Source of the DNA: Methylotenera sp.
GTDB taxonomy: Bacteria > Pseudomonadota > Gammaproteobacteria > Burkholderiales > Burkholderiaceae_C
Reading direction: 5' to 3'
Assembly (NCBI GenBank): GCA_021738245.1
Contig: JAIPCJ010000002.1
Coordinates: 1-64,000, forward strand
DNA length: 64,000 nucleotides
The notes under the pieces: model-generated
The model's input: the letters and a program-made list of their open reading frames with translations, nothing else
What the model was told of the DNA's origin: nothing
Database searches by the model: none
In this document: piece by piece, positions 28,836 through 37,677 of the stretch
How the letters are laid out: every line of letters starts with the position of its first letter
Numbering within the stretch: position 1 is the first letter of the stretch
Made by a program: the position numbers and the translations under genes

Positions 28836-29531
28836 CTAGGCGCCGCGGCTGGCGGCCTCGCGGGCCAGTCGGTTGCCCTGGGTGATCGCATCTGACGTGA
28901 TGCGGCACGCCGCCCAGATGTTGCTGAAGATGCGATCAAGGTTGGCAAACACCGCCGCCTCGGTGTCCCCGAAAGCCCAGAACCACAGCGTCACCTGGTT
29001 GCCGTGCCCAGGATCGTCGCGATCCGATTCGAATTGCCCATCGGCACGAACGGTGCCGTTGGAGATCTCGGTGAACAGGGTCCGGGACTTGCTGAAGCCG
29101 ATCACCGCCTCGCTCATGACCAGTTCTGTGTCCATGAAGTTCAGCGCGGTGCCCAGGCGTGTCAGAAGCCAATCGAAGCTCTCCGCGTGGCAGTTGCCTG
29201 GAAGATGACGGAACATCAGGCAGAGCCGGCCGTGCGCCTGCAGGGCGTGATGGCTGGTCCGCGTGCTGCTGTTCTGCTCAGGCCCACGGAACAAGCAGTC
29301 GGCGGACTCCAGCTCAGATTCGGGCCCGTTGATCCACCGCAGCATGCTGTAGAAGGTCTGGACCGCCGGCTCGCTGGCATAGGGCCGGAAGTCCTCCAGC
29401 ACCTCAGGGATCCTGTAGGGCTCAGCTTTGAAGTCCACGAACCCCGCCTGGGACGCTTCGGCCGCATTGGGCTGGTAGGGGTGCAGCCGGACCTCGTTGT
29501 ACTCGCGGTTCTCGTCGTAGTAGACGTGCAT
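28836..29531 (-). CDS. hypothetical protein
   Basis: MHVYYDENREYNEVRLHPYQPNAAEAS... 231 aa; start 29531 in frame. Confidence 0.55.
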   Translation of the reverse strand: MHVYYDENREYNEVRLHPYQPNAAEASQAGFVDFKAEPYRIPEVLEDFRPYASEPAVQTFYSMLRWINGPESELESADCLFRGPEQNSSTRTSHHALQAHGRLCLMFRHLPGNCHAESFDWLLTRLGTALNFMDTELVMSEAVIGFSKSRTLFTEISNGTVRADGQFESDRDDPGHGNQVTLWFWAFGDTEAAVFANLDRIFSNIWAACRITSDAITQGNRLAREAASRGA

Positions 29532-29689
29532 GGACCCTCCCCGTCGACCGGCCATGGACCTGTTCTCTGGCAGCGGGGCGCTGCGCACGGTGGCCTGTTC
29601 GGATCGGCGAAATTGTGCCGCAGTGACCTCGCTCAGTCGGTGACGGTAGTCTGCGAACCGCGTGTCAAGTGGCGAATCTCTGCGATTCC

Positions 29690-30100
29690 AACTTGATCAA
29701 CATCACCAAGAACGCATCAAAAAAGTTCTCACTTCTAAGATTTCCACGGTGAAAAACTTTCCAACGCAGCTTTTGATCGATGTTGTCAGTGACTTCGAAA
29801 AATTCCACAACTAAGATTTCTACAACTTCAGCGCAACCGAATCAGGTGCAAAAACTATTTAGGATATTCATTGGTGCAAAAAGATAAATTTCACCAAATC
29901 AATTTCACGATCACAGAAATGTTTTTTAAGTCGTCGCAGAAATAAATTTCTCAATCAACGCGCGCATCAACGCATGCGCATTACAGCGCGCGCGTAAAAC
30001 GCGCATCACACACCGACGAACGCAAACGAACGCCACCGAACGCACGCAGCGAAACGAACGCTGCAGTGAACGCAGCAAAACGCGAAGTGCAAACCGGACC
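29690..30100. repeat. AT-rich segment with short direct repeats followed by alternating GC and ACGAACGC repeats
   Basis: CTAAGATTTCYAC twice (29735, 29811), GGTGCAAAAA twice (29845, 29873), (CG)n tracts 29959-30006, several GAACGC units 30017-30075. Confidence 0.6.
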
Positions 30101-30112
30101 CATGCAATTTGG

Positions 30113-30304
30113 ATGACCTATTTATGCCGTCGGAAGGGGCGCGCGCCCGGCACCGGACCCCGAGTTTGTGGGGTGCACGCCAAAACCCTTGCACAGCCCG
30201 ATCGGGAGGCTTACATTATCGCGAATTTCCGAGTATGGCTATATATGCCACTCGGGGACGATCCAGCGGATCCCCGCTGGGCAGCAGCGTGCCCGTGGTC
30301 ATGA
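30113..30304 (+). CDS. small hypothetical protein
   Basis: MTYLCRRKGRAPGTGPRVCGVHAKTLAQPDREAYIIANFRVWLYMPLGDDPADPRWAAACPWS; followed by a hairpin. Confidence 0.3.
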   Translation: MTYLCRRKGRAPGTGPRVCGVHAKTLAQPDREAYIIANFRVWLYMPLGDDPADPRWAAACPWS

Positions 30305-30326
30305 AAGGAGCAAATGACGGGCCCTG

Positions 30327-30362
30327 AACGAACAAAGCCGCCAGCGGAATGGCGGCTTGTTC
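30327..30362. terminator. inverted repeat, possible bidirectional terminator
   Basis: GAACAAAGCCGCCA-GCGGAA-TGGCGGCTTGTTC, near-perfect stem, weak T tract. Confidence 0.45.
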
Positions 30363-30479
30363 AGGTGGGTGGGACGAGCCCAACCAACACCTTCTCTGAG
30401 GAGAGAACTTGCAGTCTAAGGGCTGCAGCGGTGTCGAACAAGGCTCGTCCTGTGTCTTCAACCAGACCAGGAGATTGCC

Positions 30480-30617
30480 GTGCATCAATGCATGTATCCC
30501 CAGGCTGTACACGTGCGCCAGTACGTTCGCTTCCGACACGGTCGGCAAGAGAGCGTCTGCGAGCACTGCCGCAGCCATCCTGGCCAGATGGACTTGTTCC
30601 ACCCGGCCAACCGATAG
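30480..30617 (+). CDS. short CxxC protein (45 aa)
   Basis: Not in supplied track. GTG start after AGGAGA; VHQCMYPQAVHVRQYVRFRHGRQESVCEHCRSHPGQMDLFHPANR*; terminator 10 nt after stop. Confidence 0.45.
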   Translation: MHQCMYPQAVHVRQYVRFRHGRQESVCEHCRSHPGQMDLFHPANR

Positions 30618-30625
30618 ACCTTGAT

Positions 30626-30653
30626 GCCCCGGCCGCGCGCCGGGGCTTTTTTT
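30626..30653 (+). terminator. Rho-independent terminator
   Basis: CCCCGGCCGCGCGCCGGGGCTTTTTTT. Confidence 0.8.
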
Positions 30654-30706
30654 CGGCCATGCCGGGCTGCCGCGCATACAGCCGACCGCACGGTAGGGAG
30701 TGGCCT

Positions 30707-31285
30707 TCATGCCAGCGGCAGGCCGCTGCCGCTGGCAACGGCGGCCACGACACGGTGCAGGTTGCCACTCTCGGGTTCGATCAGGCGCTGGCGCCAGCGG
30801 GCGCGGATGGCGGGGAGCACGTGCTCAAAGAGCGCGTAACAGACTCCTGCGTGGCGCTGGGCTGAGAGGTAGGCGATCCCGTCGTAGCCGGCCGCGGCTG
30901 CGCGGGCGGCCAGAGCCTGGGTCGGGCCGAAGCGCGTCGCCTGCAGCCCGGGGAAGTCGGTGGCGTGGGGCGTCATGTCCAGCAACTGCAACTCGCCGGC
31001 CACGCCCGCACACAGCAACTCGCCGCGGCGCAGGCGGTCCAGCGACAGCAGCACCTGCTCGCGACGGCCGAAGGCCTCGTACCCGGCCGTCTCCGGCGAG
31101 TCGGCGAAGTAGGCGACGCGCCGGTCGGGCAGGCAGAAGCGGCCATTCAAGGCGCCGGGAGGCGGCACGCGAAGCGGGCCGATGGCGCGGTTGCCGGCGC
31201 GTGATCGCACCGGCTGGATCCTAAAAAGCTGCCGGGCTGGGGTCAGCCGATAGGGTGGAAGTTCATCAAAGGCTTCGAAGTTCAT
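30707..31285 (-). CDS. RES-domain toxin
   Basis: LFRIQPVRSRAGNRAIGPLRVPPPGALNGRFCLPDRRVAYFADSPETAGYEAFGRRE... Confidence 0.8.
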   Translation of the reverse strand: MNFEAFDELPPYRLTPARQLFRIQPVRSRAGNRAIGPLRVPPPGALNGRFCLPDRRVAYFADSPETAGYEAFGRREQVLLSLDRLRRGELLCAGVAGELQLLDMTPHATDFPGLQATRFGPTQALAARAAAAGYDGIAYLSAQRHAGVCYALFEHVLPAIRARWRQRLIEPESGNLHRVVAAVASGSGLPLA

Positions 31286-31294
31286 CGTGGAGGG

Positions 31295-31753
31295 TCAGAG
31301 ACCCTCCGCGCTGGCCAACGCCAACACCCGATCTGCCTCGCCCTGTTCGAGCGCCTGGCGCGGGGTGACCCCGCCGAGGCCGCCGTGAGGGGTCTCCAGA
31401 AACGCCAGCAGGGTCCAGCCATCGAGGGTGCCCAACGCCTTGGACAGCTTGGGGATCGCGTCCCACAGCGTCGGCTCGAACTGCCACACCGGCAGCCGGA
31501 AGCCGCGTTGCATGCGGGGCAGGCCGATGGCGCGACCCTTGGCAATCCATGCGTTGATCGTCACTCGAGTGGTCCCGGCCAGCTTGGCCGCTTGATCGGT
31601 GTTCACCATGTCGGCGGCCTCCAAGCGCGCGTTGCGCGCGGCCAGGCTGCTGCGAAGCAGAGCTTGGGTTTCAGAAGCCGAGACATAAGGTGTTGCTTGT
31701 TCGCCGGGCGCCTCGTCAGGGCGCCGCGCGGAGGTGGTTGAGGGGTACGTCAT
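31295..31753 (-). CDS. Xre/MbcA/ParS-type antitoxin for the RES toxin
   Basis: NTDQAAKLAGTTRVTINAWIAKGRAIGLPRMQRGFRLPVWQF...GGLGGVTPRQALEQGEADRVLALA; 9 nt upstream of RES ORF. Confidence 0.7.
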   Translation of the reverse strand: MTYPSTTSARRPDEAPGEQATPYVSASETQALLRSSLAARNARLEAADMVNTDQAAKLAGTTRVTINAWIAKGRAIGLPRMQRGFRLPVWQFEPTLWDAIPKLSKALGTLDGWTLLAFLETPHGGLGGVTPRQALEQGEADRVLALASAEGL

Positions 31754-31790
31754 CGTGGAGTCGCGCAATGCGTGCCAAGTAAGTGAACCC

Positions 31791-32297
31791 TCATGGGAGA
31801 TTCCGCCCATCGACCTTCGCGGCGCTGAAAAAGCCGAGCGCCCGGCGGACCAGCGAGATGCTTCGGACCCGCCGTGGCGGCCTCAACCTAACTGATCGGT
31901 AGAACGTGTCCAGCAGGCTGACGAGGTTGCGCAGGCGCAGCCGTCGGCTCAGCAGGAAGCGCCGGCAGCCGGTCAACAGCTCCAGCGTGGCGGTCCGGTA
32001 GGCCGCCAGCCAGCGCTGCTGCTCAAGCGCAGCGCTGATCTCGTTCAGGAAATGGGGCGGCAGAGAAACGGTAGCCGCCTTGATGCGCTGCACCTCGCGC
32101 AGCACTTCCAGCATCGTGTCGTCGATGCCGAGTCCGCGCATCTGGCGTGCATGGCGAACAACCTCGTTCCAGCCGGCGGCGCCGGCCAGCCGCTCCCGCT
32201 CGGACACGCCATACCGGCGCAGCTGGCGCATCTCCGCCATGACTGAGTCCAGTCCGGCGTCGTGCGCTGCTAGCAGGTGAAGGTTGCCCCAGGTCAA
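31791..32297 (-). CDS. hypothetical protein, first gene of the RES operon
   Basis: 168 aa from TTG 32297 or a shorter ATG start; lies between the promoter and the antitoxin gene. Confidence 0.5.
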   Translation of the reverse strand: MTWGNLHLLAAHDAGLDSVMAEMRQLRRYGVSERERLAGAAGWNEVVRHARQMRGLGIDDTMLEVLREVQRIKAATVSLPPHFLNEISAALEQQRWLAAYRTATLELLTGCRRFLLSRRLRLRNLVSLLDTFYRSVRLRPPRRVRSISLVRRALGFFSAAKVDGRNLP

Positions 32298-32304
32298 AAC
32301 GGGT

Positions 32305-32357
32305 AACTTAGTGAAGTTCGTTAAGTTCGATTATAGGACGTTCCTCTGACGGTGCAA
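32305..32357 (-). promoter_or_regulatory. sigma70-type promoter with overlapping palindromic operator
   Basis: Minus strand TTGCAC-N16-TATAAT followed by CGAACTTAACGAACTTCACTAAGTTA (palindrome AACTTA-N11-TAAGTT, direct repeats CGAACTT). Confidence 0.6.
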
Positions 32358-32484
32358 GGACCGCGGGTCGAAGCGCCAACCTAAACTTTGCGAACATTTG
32401 TATGCTCATCATTCGGGACGCCTTGGCGTAACCCGTTGTCAGATTTAAATTTTTTACTGCAGTCTCGAAACTATGTGCGATTAG

Positions 32485-33030
32485 GTGATGAGACAGCCCA
32501 TGAACGCGGGCAAATCCACCGCCCTGCTGCAGGTGGCCCATAACTACGAGGAGCGTGGGCACCGCGTGCGCATCTTCACTGCGCGGCTGGACGACCGCTA
32601 TGGCCACGGCGTGGTGACCTCCCGCCTCGGGCCCCAGCGGGAGGTGGAGCAGTTCGACGAGCACACCGATTTCGTCGCGCTGATGGACGCGACGCCCGGC
32701 ATCGCCTGCATCCTCGTGGACGAAGCCCAGTTCCTGTCCAAGCCGCAGGTGGTGCAACTGCACGAGATGGCGCATCTGCGCAACCTGCCGGCGATCTGCT
32801 ACGGCCTGCGCACCGATTTCCAGGGCGAGCTCTTCCCCGGTTCGGCCACGCTGCTGGCGCTGGCCGACGAGATGGACGAGATGAAGACGATCTGCGACTG
32901 CGGTCGCAAGGCCACGATGAACATGCGCGTGGATGCCAACAACCGCAAGGTGACGCAGGGCGCCCAGGTGGAGATTGGCGGCAACGCGCGCTACCGCTCG
33001 GTGTGCGGGCGCTGCTTCCGCCAGGGCTAG
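32485..33030 (+). CDS. tdk: thymidine kinase, N-terminus altered
   Basis: MNAGKSTALLQVAHNYEERG..., lid CDCGRKATMNMR; lacks the usual AKLYFRYS beta-strand before the P-loop. Confidence 0.85.
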   Translation: MMRQPMNAGKSTALLQVAHNYEERGHRVRIFTARLDDRYGHGVVTSRLGPQREVEQFDEHTDFVALMDATPGIACILVDEAQFLSKPQVVQLHEMAHLRNLPAICYGLRTDFQGELFPGSATLLALADEMDEMKTICDCGRKATMNMRVDANNRKVTQGAQVEIGGNARYRSVCGRCFRQG

Positions 33031-33035
33031 GCACG

Positions 33036-33058
33036 AAAAAGGCGGCCCAGGGCCGCCC
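33036..33058 (-). terminator. Rho-independent terminator
   Basis: Minus strand GGGCGGCC-CTG-GGCCGCC-TTTTTCG. Confidence 0.65.
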
Positions 33059-33186
33059 ATCACTGCACGCCCATCACCGCCAGCAGGGCGCCATGCCTGA
33101 CAGGCGATGGCGTCGGGCCGCCCTCACGGCGGCGCCGCTCGATGGAGGTCGAGGGTCGGCTCGCGTCTGCGCGGGCCGGCGGCGGA

Positions 33187-33423
33187 CTACTTCGCCGCGA
33201 GCTGCGCGTCGAGCTCCTTGCAGGAAGGCGAGCAGACAGGTTGCGACTTGCCGAGCAGCTTCTTGGACTTCAGCATGGCGCGGGGGCGATGCTTGCCGCA
33301 GAGAAAGCACGACATCGTGGCCGCGCCGAACGAGGAGGTCGCCGCGAAGGGCGAGCCGGGAGCTTTGGAGCGGTAGCGCAGACCATCCGCTTCGATGGTG
33401 GTCTTGGTGGTTTCTTTGGCCAC
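33187..33423 (-). CDS. small putative zinc-binding protein
   Basis: VAKETTKTTIEADGLRYRSKAPGSPFAATSSFGAATMSCFLCGKHRPRAMLKSKKLLGKSQPVCSPSCKELDAQLAAK (CxxC...CxxxC). Confidence 0.55.
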   Translation of the reverse strand: MAKETTKTTIEADGLRYRSKAPGSPFAATSSFGAATMSCFLCGKHRPRAMLKSKKLLGKSQPVCSPSCKELDAQLAAK

Positions 33424-33518
33424 GCTGGTCCTGTCGAAGAGTGTTGTAAAGGGGACGCCGGGCAGACGTCGAGGCCCCGTATTTTCCACGATGTGGCGAC
33501 CACCCCGGCCTAGGGCTT

Positions 33519-34307
33519 TCAACCCCCCTTGAATTGCGCTGGCCTTTTGCCGGCCCAGGCGGCCTGGCCTTCGATCAGATCGGCCGAATCGCGGGCCCGC
33601 GCGATGTCCTGCGCCAGGCGCTGCGCATCCAACCGACCGGCCGCGATGGCGTTCAGATGCTGCTTCATCGGCAGCAAGGCCAGCGGCGCCATGCCGAGCA
33701 GGTCGTCGACGAGCTGCTGCACGGCGGCGTCGAGCGCATCCACGTCAGGCAACAGCTGATCGAGGTAGCCGCAAGCCTGCAGCGCCGGTGCATCGAAGCG
33801 ACGGCCGGCCAACATCACCTGTTTGGCCACCGCCAGGCCGAGCCGGTTCACGAAGCGCTGCAGGCCGCCCGGGTAGAAGTGCAGCCCGATACGCGCAGCG
33901 GGCACGAACATCTCGACCGCCGGGCCACCCAGGCGGAAATCGCACGCCAGCGCCAGGTCCGCCGCGCCCCCGTAGGCGCCGCCATGGAGTCGCGCGAGGG
34001 TGATGGGCCGCGCGGCTTCCAGCGCATCGGCCAGTTCGCCAAAGCGCGCGCCGGCATCGATGGCGCCCAGTGCGCCCAGATCGAAGCCCGCGCAGAAATG
34101 CCGGCCCTCGCCGGCAAGCACCAGGACACGGACGGCGTCGTTCGCGTCCACGTCGCGCAGGTAGCGACGCAGCACATCGAGGTCTTCGGCGGCCAGCCGG
34201 TTGGCCTGCTGCGGCCGGCGCAAGGTGATGCGGGCGACTGCCCCCGTCACGGTCAGTTCGGGCGGCAGCCCGGCACGGGTGTCATCAGGCAATTGCGGAG
34301 AGTCCAC
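33519..34307 (-). CDS. enoyl-CoA hydratase/isomerase family protein
   Basis: LTVTGAVARITLRRPQQANRLAAEDLDVLRR...AGEGRHFCAGFDLGAL. Confidence 0.9.
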   Translation of the reverse strand: MDSPQLPDDTRAGLPPELTVTGAVARITLRRPQQANRLAAEDLDVLRRYLRDVDANDAVRVLVLAGEGRHFCAGFDLGALGAIDAGARFGELADALEAARPITLARLHGGAYGGAADLALACDFRLGGPAVEMFVPAARIGLHFYPGGLQRFVNRLGLAVAKQVMLAGRRFDAPALQACGYLDQLLPDVDALDAAVQQLVDDLLGMAPLALLPMKQHLNAIAAGRLDAQRLAQDIARARDSADLIEGQAAWAGKRPAQFKGG

Positions 34308-34429
34308 GGAGCGTCGCGGCGGGAAGGTGGGCCAATCGTCGGCGAGTGCGGGGCGCAGGGAGGCACCTCGCTTTACAAGCCAGACATTGTGACGACGTAA
34401 GCTCCGGCTCCCGCCGTCACAAAACCGTC

Positions 34430-36097
34430 ATGTTGCCTACCCGCCGCCGCCTGCTGGGGCTGACCCTGGCCACCAGCCTCACCGCCGCCCTCACCGCCTG
34501 CTCGACCACGCCGCTGGCCACGCCGGTCGCCGCGGCCGCGCGCCCGCAACTCTTGGTGCTCGTCGTCATCGACGGCCTGCCCATGCGTCAGGTCACCGGC
34601 TACCGCGACCAGCTCGCACCCGACGGTTTCGCCCGCTTCCTGGACCGCGGCCGCTGGTTCGCCGACGCCCACTACGCCCACGGCCACACCGTCACGGCGG
34701 CAGGCCACTCCGTCATGCTCAGCGGTGCCTACCCGCAGCGCAGCGGCATCATCAGCAACGAATGGCGCGACCCGGTGACGGGCGACCCGGTCTACAACAC
34801 CGGCGACGCGGCCTACCAGTACATCGACAGCCCCACCGCGCCGCTGTCGGGTACCAGCCCGCGCAACCTGAAGGTCGAGACCCTGGGCGACGTGCTGCGC
34901 ACCCGCTCGCCCGCCTCCAAGGTGATCGGCATCTCGGGCAAGGACCGCGGTGCCATCCTGCCGGCCGGCCACAAGGGCACGGCCTACATGTACATGACGG
35001 AGACGGGTCGCTTCGCTTCCAGCACCTACTACATGCCCGCCCACCCGCAGTGGGTGACCGACTTCAACGCCGCCAAGCCGGCCGACGCCTTCTTCAAGAA
35101 GACCTGGGCCCCGCTGCTGCCGGAGTCGGCCTACGCCCGCTCGGTGCCCGACGGCCAGAGCTGGCAGGTGGCCAGCGGCAACGGCAACAAGCTGCCCGCC
35201 GTCATCGGCGACAAGATGGACGCGCCGGGCCCGCGCTTCTACGGCAACCTGCTGGCCTCACCGTTCGGCGACGAGCTGACGCTGGCCTTCGCCCGCGCCG
35301 CCGTCACGAACGAAAAGCTCGGCCAGCGCGGCGTGACCGACATCCTGTCGGTCAGCCTGTCCAGCCACGACTACATCAACCATGCCTTCGGCCCGGAGTC
35401 GCGTCTGTCGCACGACCACACGCTGCAGCTGGACCGCCACCTGCAGGCCTTCTTCCAGTTCCTGGACAAGACCGTGGGTGCCGGCAACTACGTGCTGGCC
35501 CTGACCGCCGACCACGGCTTCACCGACACGCCCGAATGGGCCATCACCCAGGGCCGCGACGCCGGCCGCTTCACCAACGGCCCGGCGCTGGCGGCGGTCA
35601 ACGGCGCGCTGGCCGCCCGCTTCGGCGTGGACAAGCTGGCCTGGAACTTCTCCGCCTCGGGCCTGCTGCTCAACGAGAAGCTGGCGGCCGACAAGGGGCT
35701 GAAGTTCGCCGAGGTGCAGGCTGCGGCCCGCGACGAGCTGTTGAAGCTGCCGGGCGTGGCCGCCGTGTTCACCCGTGAGCAACTGCTGGGCAGCGACACG
35801 ACGACGCCCTTCCTGGAGGCGATGCGCAAGTCCTACGACCCGACGCGCGCGGCGCAGCTGCAGATCGTGCTCAAGCCGGGCTGGATCTTCAGCTACCGCG
35901 CCGGCGGCAGCACACACGGCAGCCCGTACGACTATGACACCCATGTGCCGCTGCTGTTCTGGGGCCCGGGCTATGTGGGCCAGGGTGAAGTGAAGACCCG
36001 CGTGGAGGTGGCTGACCTCGCGCCCACGCTCGCCGGCATCACAGGCCTGCCCGCCCCGGCGCAGGCGCAGGGCCGTGACCTGAAGCTCAAGCCCTGA
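34430..36097 (+). CDS. alkaline phosphatase family protein (PafA-like)
   Basis: Lipobox LTAALTACST; LVVIDGLPMRQ..HGHTVTAAGHSVMLSGAYPQRSGI; LTADHGFTDTPEW. Confidence 0.85.
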   Translation: MLPTRRRLLGLTLATSLTAALTACSTTPLATPVAAAARPQLLVLVVIDGLPMRQVTGYRDQLAPDGFARFLDRGRWFADAHYAHGHTVTAAGHSVMLSGAYPQRSGIISNEWRDPVTGDPVYNTGDAAYQYIDSPTAPLSGTSPRNLKVETLGDVLRTRSPASKVIGISGKDRGAILPAGHKGTAYMYMTETGRFASSTYYMPAHPQWVTDFNAAKPADAFFKKTWAPLLPESAYARSVPDGQSWQVASGNGNKLPAVIGDKMDAPGPRFYGNLLASPFGDELTLAFARAAVTNEKLGQRGVTDILSVSLSSHDYINHAFGPESRLSHDHTLQLDRHLQAFFQFLDKTVGAGNYVLALTADHGFTDTPEWAITQGRDAGRFTNGPALAAVNGALAARFGVDKLAWNFSASGLLLNEKLAADKGLKFAEVQAAARDELLKLPGVAAVFTREQLLGSDTTTPFLEAMRKSYDPTRAAQLQIVLKPGWIFSYRAGGSTHGSPYDYDTHVPLLFWGPGYVGQGEVKTRVEVADLAPTLAGITGLPAPAQAQGRDLKLKP

Positions 36098-36728
36098 GGA
36101 GGAGCTGGGCCGCCGTCTCGCCCCACACGGCTTCGGTCAAGGCCAGCACACCCAGCCGCCGGCCCAGGGCTGCGGCCTGGGCCGGGCCGGTGGCGGGCAG
36201 CATCACGAGCAGCCGGCCATCGTCCAGCCGCATGCAACCGTCCTCCCCGCGGATCTGGGACAGCACGCGGGACGGGTCGCTGCCGGCCGCCAGCGTGGCC
36301 ACCGACAGCGGCCAGGCGCGCGGGTCGGCCAGCAAGGCCTGCAGCAGCTCGCGCCCGACCTGGGTGGTCAGCAGTTGACCGGTCAGCGGCCGCGGGCCGG
36401 CCAGGGCGCTGATGTCGACCCCGGTGACGGCCAGGCCGCCACTGGGCGTGCGCTGCTCCACCCACCACAGCCGCCGGCCATCGCGCCAGGCCTGCTCGTA
36501 GCCGCGCTGGGCGATGCGGCTGCGTCGTTCGGGCGGGTCCACCGGCCCGAGGCCGGCGCGCTGGGCCGCCGCCACCAGCTCAGGCCAGGCCGGCGCGGCA
36601 TGCGCCTCCAGGCCCCAGGCCTCGCGGTAGGCGGCATTGGCCTGCAGCAGCCGGTCGTCGGCGTCGTACAGGGCCAGCATCAGCGGGCCCTCGGCCAAGG
36701 TCTGCCACCAGAGTTCGTCGTGTATCAC
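36087..36728 (-). CDS. PAS-domain protein with degenerate GGDEF-like C-terminus
   Basis: MLALYDADDRLLQANAAYREAWGL...; C-terminal IRGEDGCMRLDDGRLLVMLPATG. Confidence 0.6.
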   Translation of the reverse strand: MIHDELWWQTLAEGPLMLALYDADDRLLQANAAYREAWGLEAHAAPAWPELVAAAQRAGLGPVDPPERRSRIAQRGYEQAWRDGRRLWWVEQRTPSGGLAVTGVDISALAGPRPLTGQLLTTQVGRELLQALLADPRAWPLSVATLAAGSDPSRVLSQIRGEDGCMRLDDGRLLVMLPATGPAQAAALGRRLGVLALTEAVWGETAAQLLLRA

Positions 36729-36752
36729 GCCCCGATTCTGGGGCGGCCGGGG

Positions 36753-37550
36753 TCAGCGGCGCTGGATCTCGCCCGTGCCGGTGACGCTTTGGCGCAACTG
36801 TGGCCGGCCGGCATAGCTCAGGTCGCCCGAGCCGCTCAACTGCGCATCCAGTTGCTCGGTGACGCCAAGTGACAGGTCGCCCGAACCGCTGCTCTGCACC
36901 TTGGCCCCCTTGCCTGCCAGCGCGCGGGCGTCCACATCGCCCGAGCCGCTGAGGTTCCACGACTGCTGCTCGGCCCGGCCCGCCAGGCGCACGTCGCCCG
37001 AGCCGCTGAGCGTCACGCTCAAATCCTTGACCTCCACCAGGCCGAAGTAGGCGTCGCCGGAACCGTTCACGGTCAGCGCCAGGCCCTCGCCCTTGAAGCT
37101 GTCCATGCGCAGGTCGCCCGAGCCCTCGATGGCGATGGCCTGCAGGCTGCGGGCACTGAGCCTGACCGCCAGTGCACCGCGCGTGGTGAAGCTGACGTCC
37201 CGCTTCAGGCGCACGACCAGGGTGTCACCCTCGACGACGGTCTCGATCAGGGGCTCGATGTTGTCGTCGGCCGTGACCGTGGCCTGGTCGCTGCCGCCCT
37301 GGCTGAGCTTCACGTCGACCGGGCCGTCCAGGCGCAGCTTGCTGAAGGCCGCCAGCGCCCGTTGCTTCTCCACCTTGACGCCCGAGCCGCGCAGCCGCTG
37401 CTTGCCGCTGCCGTATTCCGCCGGGCCGGTGAAGCTGGCCGACCAGCCGTCGACCTCCTTCTTGATGCGCAGATGCCAGTCGTTCTCGCCCGCGAGCGCC
37501 GCAGAGGCGCAGAACGAGGCAGCCAGAGCCAGCAGGGCGAGTCGTTTCAT
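36753..37550 (-). CDS. head GIN domain-containing (DUF2807) protein
   Basis: Repeated GSGDxxL motifs (IEGSGDLRMD, VNGSGDAYFG, LSGSGDVRLA). Confidence 0.85.
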   Translation of the reverse strand: MKRLALLALAASFCASAALAGENDWHLRIKKEVDGWSASFTGPAEYGSGKQRLRGSGVKVEKQRALAAFSKLRLDGPVDVKLSQGGSDQATVTADDNIEPLIETVVEGDTLVVRLKRDVSFTTRGALAVRLSARSLQAIAIEGSGDLRMDSFKGEGLALTVNGSGDAYFGLVEVKDLSVTLSGSGDVRLAGRAEQQSWNLSGSGDVDARALAGKGAKVQSSGSGDLSLGVTEQLDAQLSGSGDLSYAGRPQLRQSVTGTGEIQRR

Positions 37551-37677
37551 CAGGGTCTCCCGGTTCGTTGATGCGGCGGCAGTGTGACCAGCCGCCCTGC
37601 CCCCTGCGCGGGGGACGCGACGGACTGCGCATTCGTGGACATGGGCCGTAGCATCGGCCGATCACCAGGAGAGCCGC

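Noticed and set aside
30017-30075. Clustered GAACGC repeats considered as a CRISPR array
   Set aside because: Units are only 6-8 bp with irregular spacing, no 25-40 bp repeats or spacers and no cas genes
36859-37140. Repeated GSGD-coding units considered as a DNA repeat element
   Set aside because: Explained by the repetitive beta-helix of the head GIN (DUF2807) protein
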